Assembly: GCF_003122215.1 (NCBI RefSeq)
Contig: NZ_QEYD01000005.1
Coordinates: forward strand, 124,001 to 188,000
Source: Pararhodobacter marinus
Lineage (GTDB): Bacteria; Pseudomonadota; Alphaproteobacteria; Rhodobacterales; Rhodobacteraceae
Length of the DNA: 64,000 bases
Reading direction: 5' to 3'
In this document: positions 51,390 through 59,500 of the stretch, piece after piece
Layout of the letters: each line of letters opens with the position of its first letter
How positions within the stretch are numbered: position 1 is the first letter of the stretch
Made by a program: the position numbers and the translations under genes
Notes under the pieces: model-generated
The model's input: the letters and a program-made list of their open reading frames with translations, nothing else
What the model was told of the DNA's origin: nothing
Database searches by the model: none

Positions 51390-51478
51390 GAGTATTTGAA
51401 GCAAAGTGAAGCAGCGCGGGGCGCATGGGCGCGAATGATCTGACAAAGATCGGCGCCTTCATTCTGCTTCAAATACTC
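51390..51478. repeat. Dispersed intergenic repeat, family A copy 3 (full palindrome)
   Basis: GAGTATTTGAAGCA (51390-51403) and TGCTTCAAATACTC (51465-51478) are perfect 14-bp inverted arms enclosing about 60 bases, with partly complementary inner sequence (GTGAAGCAGCGC versus GCGCCTTCATTC). A half copy is at 19094 and a related full copy at 61652. It lies just after urtE and could also act as its terminator. Confidence 0.7.
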
Positions 51479-51567
51479 ACGGCGCGCGTTCCCCGCCGGG
51501 CGCTCCCCCCTGTGACAAGGCACCGATTTCGTGATTAGCTCCGCGCGACGCAAGGGCAGGAGCTTTC

Positions 51568-52674
51568 ATGCAACAGATCTGGCGCGGCGCGCGCGTCTTC
51601 GATGGCTGGTGCCTGCGCGACGGGGTCGCCGTCGTGGTCGAGGGCGGGCGCATTGCCGGCCTGCGCGCGGATGACGGGCAGGGCGAAGATCTCGGCGGCG
51701 GGATCCTTGCGCCCGGTTTCATCGATCTTCAGGTCAATGGCGGCGGCGGGGCGTTGTTGGGGCAGGGCGATCCCGACGACGCGTTGCGCCGGATCTGCGC
51801 GGCCCATCGCGGATTGGGAACGACCGGACTTCTGCCGACGCTGATCACCGCCGATCCGGCCACGACCGAAGCGGTGATCGCTGCGGGGATCCGCGGGGCG
51901 CGCGCCGGTTTGCCGGGGTTTCTGGGGCTTCATCTGGAGGGGCCGCATCTCGATCCCAGGCGGCATGGCGCGCATGATCCCGCGCTGATCCGGCCGATGA
52001 CGGACGGGGACCTGGCGCTGTTGCGGCAGGCCGCCCGCGCGCTGCCCGCCCTGATGGTGACGCTGGCGCCCGAAGCCGCGACGCCGGGGCAGATCGCGAC
52101 GCTGGCCGAGTCGGGCATCCTGATTGCGATCGGTCACAGCGATGCCCCGGAAAGTGCGGCGCGCGCGGCCTTCGAGGCGGGGGCTGGGGCCGTCACGCAT
52201 CTCTACAACGCCATGTCGCCGCTTTCGCATCGTGCGCCGGGACTGGTGGGCGCGGCGCTCGACAGCGGGGTCGGGCTGGGCATCATCCCTGACGGTATCC
52301 ATGTCGCGCGCACCCCGTTCCGGCTGGCCGCACGGCTGGCGGGCGAGCGACTCTTCGCCGTCACCGACGCGATGGCCGTCGCGGGCACCGATCTGACCCG
52401 GTTCACGCTGAATGGCCGCGACATCCATCGCCGCGACGGACGGCTGACGCTGGCCGACGGGACGCTGGCGGGGGCGGATATCTCGATGCCCGAGGCATTG
52501 CGCTGGATGATCCACGAGGCCGGGCTCGACCCGTCCGAGGCGCTGGCGATGACCACGCGCCGCCCGGCGGCGCTGCTCGGACGGCACGATCGCGGCGTGA
52601 TCGCCGAGGGCGCGCGGGCCGAGATGGTCCATCTGTCGGACGGGTTCGGTTTGCTTGCGGTCATCGACGGCTGA
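51568..52674 (+). CDS. nagA: N-acetylglucosamine-6-phosphate deacetylase
   Basis: A 368-residue amidohydrolase. PGFIDLQVNGGGG (49-61), LHLEGPHLDPRRHGAHDP (metal ligand Glu124), AIGHSDAP, THLYNAMSPLSHRAPG and FAVTDAMAVAG (catalytic Asp) are the NagA set. It deacetylates GlcNAc-6-phosphate during amino-sugar or peptidoglycan recycling. It is a single gene with no nagB or transporter nearby; the palindromic repeat separates it from urtE. Confidence 0.92.
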   Translation: MQQIWRGARVFDGWCLRDGVAVVVEGGRIAGLRADDGQGEDLGGGILAPGFIDLQVNGGGGALLGQGDPDDALRRICAAHRGLGTTGLLPTLITADPATTEAVIAAGIRGARAGLPGFLGLHLEGPHLDPRRHGAHDPALIRPMTDGDLALLRQAARALPALMVTLAPEAATPGQIATLAESGILIAIGHSDAPESAARAAFEAGAGAVTHLYNAMSPLSHRAPGLVGAALDSGVGLGIIPDGIHVARTPFRLAARLAGERLFAVTDAMAVAGTDLTRFTLNGRDIHRRDGRLTLADGTLAGADISMPEALRWMIHEAGLDPSEALAMTTRRPAALLGRHDRGVIAEGARAEMVHLSDGFGLLAVIDG

Positions 52675-52697
52675 CGGGAGAGGGTGGCGACGGGCGC

Positions 52698-52747
52698 GCG
52701 GTTTCGCCCTCGTCCGGCAGGGCTGCGCCCTGCAGGTCTCGGGCGAC
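52698..52747. repeat. Dispersed intergenic repeat, family B copy 2
   Basis: GCGGTTTCGCCCTCG followed by AGGTCTCGGGCGAC, matching 30609-30658 in both blocks and spacing. The block between is different (GGCAGGGCTGCGCCCTGC here), but in both copies it is a local palindrome. Confidence 0.5.
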
Positions 52748-52823
52748 TCACGCGCGCCTGCGGCGCGCGGCATCCGCCCCTGCAGTCAGAGGAAATGCGC
52801 GTCCCTGTGCTCAGGCCAAACGC

Positions 52824-52855
52824 AAAAGGCCGGATCCTGAAGGATCCGGCCTTTT
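52824..52855 (-). terminator. Terminator of tRNA-Gly copy 1
   Basis: AAAAGGCCGGATCC / GGATCCGGCCTTTT is a perfect 14-bp stem with a four-base loop, just downstream of the minus-strand tRNA. Reading on the minus strand it ends in TTTT. Confidence 0.88.
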
Positions 52856-52859
52856 GTTC

Positions 52860-52934
52860 TGGAGCGGGCGATGAGATTCGAACTCACGACCCTAACCTTG
52901 GCAAGGTTATGCTCTACCCCTGAGCTACGCCCGC
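52860..52934 (-). tRNA. tRNA-Gly (anticodon GCC), copy 1
   Basis: Acceptor stem GCGGGCG / CGCCCGC, discriminator U, encoded CCA. The anticodon loop within CCTTGCCAAGG gives GCC, and the T-loop is GTTCGAATC. It is identical over 75 bases to the copy at 55926-56000 and has the same orientation. Confidence 0.97.
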
Positions 52935-53015
52935 TCGATGGCCGCCGTTTAGCACCGGGTGCCGGGGGCTGCAAGGGGCGCGCGCCCTCTCGGCGCGAAA
53001 ATCCTGTTCCGGCGC

Positions 53016-53660
53016 TCAGGCTCCCAGCCGGAACGCATCGACGACATGCTGCGCGGTCTCTGCATCGCCGCTCAGCCCGATCGTTCCCGCCGCGGCGAGC
53101 TGGGCCACGGGCACGGGGCCATAGACCGCGATGGCGAGGCTGTTGCCGGTTCCGGTGAAGGTGAGATCGGGCAGGGCCCCCGCTGCTGGCACCGGCGCAA
53201 AGCCCTGCGCGTCGAGAAGGGCTGTAAACCGTTCGTCGCCCATGACGAACCCCACCTGTTGCGGCACCTGTCCCTTGTCTGGCCGCACCATCACCCGCAT
53301 CGACAGCATCAGCGCGGTGGGCGAGATGAATTTCGTCGGATCATGCCCCGGCTGCTGCACCCCCCAGCGGCAGAGCGCGTCGATCACGTCGCGCGTGCCA
53401 AGCCCGGCTTCGGTCAGCTCGTAGACCGGGACCGAGGCGGGGGAAGGCAGGCGGTGATGGCGCAGCAGTCCCGAGGCTTCCAGCGCGTCGAGCCGTTGCG
53501 TCAGGATATTCGTGGCGATGCCCGGCAGCCCGGCGCGGATCAGCCCGAACCGCTTGGGGCCGAGCATCAGCTCGCGCAGCACCAGAAGCGCCCAGCGGTC
53601 GCCGATCAGGTCGAGCGCATGGGCCGCCAGGCAGCCTTCGTTATAGCCTTTGCGCGTCAT
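53016..53660 (-). CDS. HxlR-family regulator with C-terminal extension
   Basis: A 214-residue regulator. The N-terminal HxlR winged helix reads CLAAHALDLIGDRWALLVLRELMLGPKRFGLIRAGLPGIATNILTQRLDALEASGLL. A C-terminal domain of about 100 residues (from about 115) is larger than in minimal HxlR proteins and resembles a sterol-carrier-like domain; this is tentative. ATG at 53660 has AGGAGA upstream; an in-frame ATG seven codons earlier is less well placed. It is divergent from the VOC gene, 161 bases away, its likely target. Confidence 0.85.
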   Translation of the reverse strand: MTRKGYNEGCLAAHALDLIGDRWALLVLRELMLGPKRFGLIRAGLPGIATNILTQRLDALEASGLLRHHRLPSPASVPVYELTEAGLGTRDVIDALCRWGVQQPGHDPTKFISPTALMLSMRVMVRPDKGQVPQQVGFVMGDERFTALLDAQGFAPVPAAGALPDLTFTGTGNSLAIAVYGPVPVAQLAAAGTIGLSGDAETAQHVVDAFRLGA

Positions 53661-53821
53661 CACCTCTCCTGTAGTTTTCATTTTACAATTGTTCAGTTGC
53701 TTTTTGCAAGCACTTGTCGCAGCCTTGATCCGGGCGAGTCGGGGGAGCCGTCGGCGGCCTTGCGAAACCCGGTCGAAACCCTGCCAAAACTCGAAACCCT
53801 GCCAAAACAAGGAGCGCAACG
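53661..53821. promoter_or_regulatory. Divergent HxlR/VOC control region with palindromes and an 18-bp tandem repeat
   Basis: The AT-rich part near the HxlR gene (about 53683-53720) holds palindromic ACAATTGT and TTGC-T5-GCAA dyads, likely operator and promoter sites. Nearer the VOC gene, TCGAAACCCTGCCAAAAC occurs twice in tandem (53773-53790 and 53791-53808), directly before the AAGGAG ribosome-binding site. A partial third copy (GCGAAACCC) precedes it. Confidence 0.5.
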
Positions 53822-54583
53822 ATGACCCGATCCGTTCAGGGCCTTCCCTGCTGGTATGAACTGACGACCTCCGATCCTGCCGCGTCGGGGGCTTTCTACG
53901 GCTCGCTTCTGGGCTGGGAGACGACCGAAGTCCCGATGGGCGAGCAGAGCTATTTTCTGAACACGCGCGACGGCAAGAATGTCTCGGGCATGATGCGGCC
54001 GCCCGCGCCCGACATCCCCCCCAACTGGTGCCCCTATTTCGGCGTCGAAAGCGCGGATGATACCGTGGCGGGGATGCTTGCCGATGGCGGCCAGCAGATC
54101 GTCGCGCCCACGGATGTGCCGGGCACCGGGCGTTTCGCGATCATGGCCGACCCGCAGGGCGCGGTCTTCGGCCTTCTGCAGCCGCTTCCGGGCGATACCG
54201 ACGAGGCCTATGCGCCGGGCCAGGCGGGTCATGGCGCGTGGCACGAATTGATGACCTCGGACCCGGTGGCCGCGTTCGGGTTCTATCGCAAACATCTGGG
54301 CTGGGCGCCCGGCGAGGCGATGGATATGGGCGCGATGGGCACCTATCAGCTGTTCGCCGCAGGCGGTGGCGATGCGGGCGGTATCATGGGACAGCCCCAA
54401 CAGGGCATGCCGTCCTTCTGGGGCTGCTATTTCGGCGTGCCGGGGATCGATGCCGCGCAGGCGCGGATCGTCGAGCTGGGTGGAAAGGTGGTCAACGGCC
54501 CGATGTCGGTGCCGGGTGACGCGTGGATCGTGCAGGCGATGGATCCGCAGGGCGCCTATTTCGCGCTGACCGGACCCAAGTGA
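53822..54583 (+). CDS. Two-domain VOC (glyoxalase-like) protein
   Basis: A 253-residue protein with two vicinal-oxygen-chelate domains. The first opens GLPCWYELTTSDPAASGAFYGSLLGWE and the second HGAWHELMTSDPVAAFGFYRKHLGWA, both followed by FGV and DPQGA.F strands. Such proteins bind a metal at the domain interface and may be glyoxalases, dioxygenases or resistance proteins. Its divergent HxlR regulator suggests response to an electrophile. The 3' end overlaps the convergent TetR gene by 28 bases. Confidence 0.86.
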   Translation: MTRSVQGLPCWYELTTSDPAASGAFYGSLLGWETTEVPMGEQSYFLNTRDGKNVSGMMRPPAPDIPPNWCPYFGVESADDTVAGMLADGGQQIVAPTDVPGTGRFAIMADPQGAVFGLLQPLPGDTDEAYAPGQAGHGAWHELMTSDPVAAFGFYRKHLGWAPGEAMDMGAMGTYQLFAAGGGDAGGIMGQPQQGMPSFWGCYFGVPGIDAAQARIVELGGKVVNGPMSVPGDAWIVQAMDPQGAYFALTGPK

Positions 54584-55158
54584 TCCGGGCGGTCGGGCAC
54601 GATCAGCCGTAGCAGCGCGCGGAACGGGGGCGGATTTTCGCCCCCGGCCTGTCCGCGCTTGCGGGTGAAGCCCAGCGTGGCATAGCCGTGGACCGCGCTC
54701 CAGACCGCGCCCTCGAAGACCAGATCGGCGCCGCCGGTGAAGGGCGCGCAGCCCGCGCGCAGCAGGCCGTAGGCGCGTGTTGCCCCGGCGCGGAAATCGG
54801 GATCGTCGCGGTCGACTTCGGCTGCGGTGAACATCAGGTGAAAAAGGCCCTCCTGTCCCTCGACAAAGGCCAGGTAGCCGTCGCAGATCCCCGCCAGCCG
54901 CTCGAACGGCGTGTCGGCGGCGGCATCCCGGTGGGTGATCATCGCGCGGTTGAAATCGGCGAAGGCGCGGATGGCGATCGCGGTCTGAAGCCCGCGCAAT
55001 CCCTTGAAATGATGGGCAGGTGCGGCGTGGGACACGCCTGCACGGGCGGCTGCGCGGCGCAAGGTCAGCGCCTCGGGCCCGCCTTCGGCGAGCAGGGCCA
55101 TTCCGGCCTCGATCAGGGCGTCGCGGGTCGAGACTTCAGGAGGGGTGTCTTGGGTCAT
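54556..55158 (-). CDS. TetR-family regulator
   Basis: A 200-residue regulator with HTH ALIEAGMALLAEGGPEALTLRRAAARAGVSHAAPAHHFKGLRGLQTAI. The APAHHF variant of the TetR recognition helix end and the C-terminal LFHLMFTAAEVDRDDPDF block match the TetR_C_13/WHG subgroup. It is divergent from the DUF2306 gene, 104 bases away, with prominent dyads in between, so it most likely represses that gene and itself. Confidence 0.88.
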   Translation of the reverse strand: MTQDTPPEVSTRDALIEAGMALLAEGGPEALTLRRAAARAGVSHAAPAHHFKGLRGLQTAIAIRAFADFNRAMITHRDAAADTPFERLAGICDGYLAFVEGQEGLFHLMFTAAEVDRDDPDFRAGATRAYGLLRAGCAPFTGGADLVFEGAVWSAVHGYATLGFTRKRGQAGGENPPPFRALLRLIVPDRPDHLGPVSAK

Positions 55159-55179
55159 GCCCCGTTCTGACCGTGTTCC

Positions 55180-55251
55180 CTGACAGTGTCAAGATTCAAG
55201 CTTGACAGTGTAAAGCTTCGCCGAATATTGGGGGTGGCTTTACACTGTCAA
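55180..55251. promoter_or_regulatory. Triple TGACAGTGT operator with a 15-bp inverted repeat
   Basis: Three copies of a TGACAGTGT core: TGACAGTGTCA (55181-55191, itself a dyad), TTGACAGTGTAAAGC (55202-55216), and its exact reverse complement GCTTTACACTGTCAA (55237-55251). The last abuts the AAGGAG ribosome-binding site of the DUF2306 gene. The dyads fit a TetR-family site, and the 15-bp arms could also form an RNA hairpin next to the ribosome-binding site. Confidence 0.72.
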
Positions 55252-55262
55252 GGAGTCTTCCC

Positions 55263-55862
55263 ATGCCTCGTTCCTTCGCCTGGTTCTTCTGGACCCTTTC
55301 GATGATCATCGCGCTCGCTTCGCTTCGGATCCTCGCGCTGCCGATGGCCGAGGCGATGCCGCATATGCTGCATTACCTCGATAGCGCACCGGTCGGGACG
55401 TGGGTCCACATGACCGCAGGACCGCTCGCGCTGGGTCTTGCGCCCTTCCAGCTGTGGCAGGGATTGCGCCGCCGCCGTCCGGCGCTGCATCGCTGGACCG
55501 GCCGGATCTATGCACTTGCCATTCTTGCCGGCGGGGTGGCGTCGCTGGCGATGTTGCCGGGGTTCCAGGGATCGACTTTTGCGCAGGCGGGATTCGGCGT
55601 GCTGGCGGTGCTGTGGATCGGCACCACGTTCCTGGGCGTCGCCCGCGCGCGGACCGGAGACATGGCCGCGCATCGCCGCTGGATGCAGCGCTCGGTCGCG
55701 CTGACCTTCGCCGCCGTCACGCTGAGGCTGATCATGGGGCCGCTGATGGCGCTGGGCTGGACGGTGACGGAAACCTTTGACGTGACGGCCTGGGGCAGCT
55801 GGCTGATCAACCTGGCGGTCCTGGAATATTGGCAGCGGTGCCGGGTGCTGAAGCCCGCGTGA
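55263..55862 (+). CDS. DUF2306 integral membrane protein
   Basis: A 199-residue membrane protein with five or six hydrophobic segments. WVHMTAGPLALGLAPFQL, HRWTGRIYALAILAGGV and HRRWMQRSVALTFAAVTLRL are typical of DUF2306, with histidines that could bind haem. The function is unknown. It is controlled, by position, by the divergent TetR regulator. Confidence 0.84.
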   Translation: MPRSFAWFFWTLSMIIALASLRILALPMAEAMPHMLHYLDSAPVGTWVHMTAGPLALGLAPFQLWQGLRRRRPALHRWTGRIYALAILAGGVASLAMLPGFQGSTFAQAGFGVLAVLWIGTTFLGVARARTGDMAAHRRWMQRSVALTFAAVTLRLIMGPLMALGWTVTETFDVTAWGSWLINLAVLEYWQRCRVLKPA

Positions 55863-55886
55863 CGGCGCAAGACGCGGTGCCACAAA

Positions 55887-55919
55887 CCAAAACGGCGGCC
55901 CGAAGGCCCCCGCGTTTGG
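55887..55919 (-). terminator. Terminator of tRNA-Gly copy 2
   Basis: CCAAAACGGCGGCC and GGCCCCCGCGTTTGG form an imperfect stem with loop CGAA just downstream of the minus-strand tRNA. Confidence 0.6.
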
Positions 55920-55925
55920 TCCAAT

Positions 55926-56000
55926 TGGAGCGGGCGATGAGATTCGAACTCACGACCCTAACCTTGGCAAGGTTATGCTCTACCCCTGAGCTACGCCCGC
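55926..56000 (-). tRNA. tRNA-Gly (anticodon GCC), copy 2
   Basis: Same 75 bases as the copy at 52860-52934, including the encoded CCA and the GCC anticodon. The two genes are in direct orientation, 3,066 bases apart. Confidence 0.97.
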
Positions 56001-56205
56001 ACCCGTTTGGTAGGCGCTGATTTAGGGGAAGGCGGCGCGGGCCGCAAGAGGAAAAATACCGGGCACGCGGATTTTGTGCGCGCCGCCGTCCCCGGAACCC
56101 AAGAAGTGCGTTTCTCCTTGAAAAACCGCGATTATTCGGTGGTGGGCGCGATTTTTTCTGCCGCGCGCCTTGCTGCTGACATTCCCGTGAGCGCCGCGCC
56201 GCTCA

Positions 56206-56230
56206 GGAACCCAAAGCCGGGCTGCGCGTT
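56206..56230 (+). promoter_or_regulatory. Candidate EcfG-type stress promoter of the CsbD gene
   Basis: GGAAC (56206-56210), a 16-base spacer and CGTT (56227-56230) match the GGAAC-N16/17-CGTT consensus of alphaproteobacterial general-stress sigma factors. It lies about 50 bases before the CsbD start. A near-duplicate, GGAACCCAAG followed by GCGTTTC, lies about 115 bases further upstream with shorter spacing. Confidence 0.5.
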
Positions 56231-56281
56231 TCATTGTCAAACCGCGGATGCTCCGCGGCGGCAACCAGAAGGAGTTGTTCC

Positions 56282-56479
56282 ATGAACAGCGACACCGTCG
56301 AAGGCAAATGGAAACAGATCAAAGGCGAAGCGAAAGTCCAGTGGGGCAAGCTCACGGATGACGATCTCGACGTCGCCGCCGGTCACAAAGACAAGCTCTC
56401 GGGCAAGATCCAGGAGCGCTACGGCAAGTCCAAGGAAGAGGCCGACCGCGAAGTCGACGCCTTCTATTCGAAGTACTGA
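56282..56479 (+). CDS. CsbD-family stress protein
   Basis: A 65-residue hydrophilic protein. EGKWKQIKGEAKVQWGKLTDDDLDVAAGHKDKLSGKIQERYGKSKEEADREVDAFYSKY is essentially the whole CsbD domain. Members are induced by general stress in many bacteria, but the biochemical role is unknown. ATG at 56282 follows AAGGAG. The candidate EcfG-type promoter upstream supports stress induction. Confidence 0.93.
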   Translation: MNSDTVEGKWKQIKGEAKVQWGKLTDDDLDVAAGHKDKLSGKIQERYGKSKEEADREVDAFYSKY

Positions 56480-56541
56480 CACCCGTTTTGACGACCCGGA
56501 CGCGCCGACCTGTCCCGGCGCCGATATGGGCCAAAGACGGC

Positions 56542-56568
56542 AAAGGGGGCGCTTGGCGCCCCCTTTTT
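56542..56568. terminator. Bidirectional terminator between CsbD gene and pyc
   Basis: AAAGGGGGCGC / GCGCCCCCTTT with a three-base loop and a following T-run, between two convergent genes. Confidence 0.88.
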
Positions 56569-56584
56569 CGTGTCTCGAACCCGC

Positions 56585-59500
56585 TTACTCGAACTCGATC
56601 AGCAGGTCATGCGCTTCGATCTGCGCGCCGGGCTGGACATGCACGGCCTTCACCGTCGCCGCGCGTTCGGCATGCAGGCCGGTTTCCATCTTCATCGCTT
56701 CGATGGTCAGCAGGAGGTCGCCCGAATTGACCTTCTGCCCCACGCTGACCCCGACCGAGGCGACCGAGCCGGGCATCGGCGCGCCGACATGGTTCTCGTT
56801 CGTATCCTCGGCCTTGGGGCGGGCGGCCTGCGTGGCCTTGGCCTTGCGGTTGGGCACCCGGATCGTGCGCGGCTGGCCGTTGAGTTCGAAGAATACCCTC
56901 ACTTCTCCGTCATCCTGCGTCTCGCCCACGGCGATCAGCCGTATTTCCAGCGTCTTGCCGGGGTCGATCTCGGCGGTGATCTCTTCGCCCGGCTCCATGC
57001 CGTAGAAGAAGTTCCACGTCGGCAGGGTACGCACCGGCCCGTAGGTCAGGTGACGCTCCATGTAATCGGTGAAGACCTTGGGATACATCAGGTAGCCGTT
57101 GAGATCCTCGTTGTCGAACTCGACATCGTCGAGCTTCGCCGACAACTCGGCCCGGACCTCGTCGAAATCGACGGGTTTCAGATGCTTGCCCGGCCGCTCG
57201 GTCGAGGGTTTCTCACCCTTCAGCGCCTTCAGCGTGATCCCCTCGGGCCAGCCGCCCTCGGGCTGACCCAGATTGCCTTTGAGCATGTCGATCACCGAAT
57301 CGGGGAAGGACATCTCGCGCTTGGGATCCTCGACATCCTTTCGGCTCAGGCCCTGGCTGACCATCATCAGCGCCATGTCGCCCACTACTTTGGACGACGG
57401 CGTCACCTTGACGATATCGCCGAAGATCTGGTTCGCGTCGGCATAAGCGCGGGCCACGTCGGGCCAGCGCTCTTCCAGCCCCAGCGAACGGGCCTGCGCC
57501 TTGAGGTTGGTGAACTGACCGCCCGGCATCTCGTGCAGATAGACCTCGGACGAGGGCGCCTGCTGGCCGGTCTCGAAGGCGCCGTAATGCGCGCGCACCT
57601 GTTCCCAGTAATCCGAGATCTCGCGCACCGCGCCCATGCTGATCCCGGTATCGCGGTCCGTATGGCGGAAGGCCTCGACGACCGAGCCCAGCGTCGGCTG
57701 GCTGGTATTGCCCGACAGCGCGTCCATCGCCGCATCGACGCAATCGACGCCCGCATCGGCGGCGGCGATGATCGTGGCGATGGCCGCGCCCGAGGTATCA
57801 TGCGTGTGGAAATGGATGGGCAGGTCGACCGCATCCTTCAGGGCCGAGAACAGGACCTTGGCCGCCGGGGCTTTCAGCACGCCCGCCATGTCCTTCACGC
57901 CCAGCACCTGCGCGCCGGCCGCTTCCAGCTCTTTCGCCATTTTGACATAATAATCAACGGTGTACTTCTGCTGGCCCGGGTCCAGAAGATCCGAGGTATA
58001 GCAGATCGTCCCCTCGCAGATCTTGCCCGATTCGATCACCGCATCCATCGCGACGCGCATGTTCTCGACCCAGTTCAGGCTGTCGAACACGCGGAACACG
58101 TCGACCCCGGTCTCGGCCGCTTGCGCCACGAAGCTCTGCACGACGTTGTCGGGGTAATTGGTATAGCCCACCCCGTTCGACGCGCGCAGCAGCATCTGCG
58201 TCAGCAGGTTGGGCATCGCCTTGCGCAGGTCGCGCAGGCGCTGCCACGGGCATTCCTGCAAGAAACGGTACGCCACGTCGAAGGTCGCGCCGCCCCAGCA
58301 TTCGACCGAGAACAGCTCGGGCAGGTTCGCGGCATAGGCCGGCGCCACGCGGATCATGTCGATCGACCGCATCCGGGTGGCCAGCAGCGACTGGTGCGCG
58401 TCGCGCATCGTCGTGTCGGTGATCAGCAGCTTCGACTGGTCCTTCATCCAGTCCGCCACCGCCTTGGCGCCTTTCTCCTGCAGCAGGGTGCGGGTGCCGG
58501 GCGGGGGCGTATCGACGCGCGTTGCAGGCGCCACCGGCGGGCGCGGCTGCGCGGCAGGCCGGGCGCGACCCGCCGTCTCGGGGTGGCCGTTGACGGTGAT
58601 GTCGGCAAGATAGGTCAGAACCTTCGTGCCCCGGTCGCGCCGGGTCTCGAAGTTGAACAGCTCGGGCGTGGTGTCGATGAACTTGGTCGTCGCCTGATCG
58701 GCCAGGAAGGTCGGGTGCTTGAGCAGGTTCTCGACAAAGGCGATGTTGGTCGACACGCCCCGGATCCGGAACTCGCGCAAGGCCCGGTCCATCCGCGCGA
58801 TGGCTTCCTGCGGGGTGGGCGCCCAGGCCGTCACCTTGACCAGCAGCGAATCGTAGAACCGGGTGATGACCCCGCCCGCATAGGCGGTGCCCCCGTCCAG
58901 ACGGATCCCCATCCCGGTGGCCGAGCGATAGGCGGTCAGGCGGCCGTAATCGGGGATGAAGTTGTTGAGCGGGTCTTCGGTGGTGATCCGGCATTGCAGC
59001 GCGTTGCCCGAAAGCGTGACGTCCGCCTGGCTGGGCGTGCCCGTGGCCTCGGCCAGCGTCGCCCCCTCGCAGACGCGGATCTGCGCCTTGACGATGTCGA
59101 TGCCGGTGACTTCCTCGGTGACGGTGTGTTCGACCTGAACGCGGGGGTTCACCTCGATGAAATAGAACTCGCCCGAATCCATATCCATCAGGAACTCGAC
59201 CGTGCCCGCGCATTGATAACCGACCGACTGGCCGATCTTCAGCGCCAGCGCGCAGACTTCTTCGCGCTGCGCATCGGTCAGATAGGGGGCAGGGGCGCGC
59301 TCGACGACCTTCTGGTTGCGGCGCTGCACGGTGCAGTCGCGCTCGTACAGGTGATAGAGATTGCCATAGGTATCGCCCAGCAGCTGCACCTCGACATGGC
59401 GCGCGCGCTGGATCATCTTTTCCAGATAGCCCTCGCCATTGCCGAAGGCAGCCTCGGCCTCGCGACGGCCCTCGCGCACCTTCGCTTCCAGCTCGTCAGG

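Noticed and set aside
52684-52923. Plus-strand open frame ending in GAGDEIRTHDPNLGKVMLYP
   Set aside because: It is read antisense through tRNA-Gly; the recognisable ending is the tRNA sequence translated.
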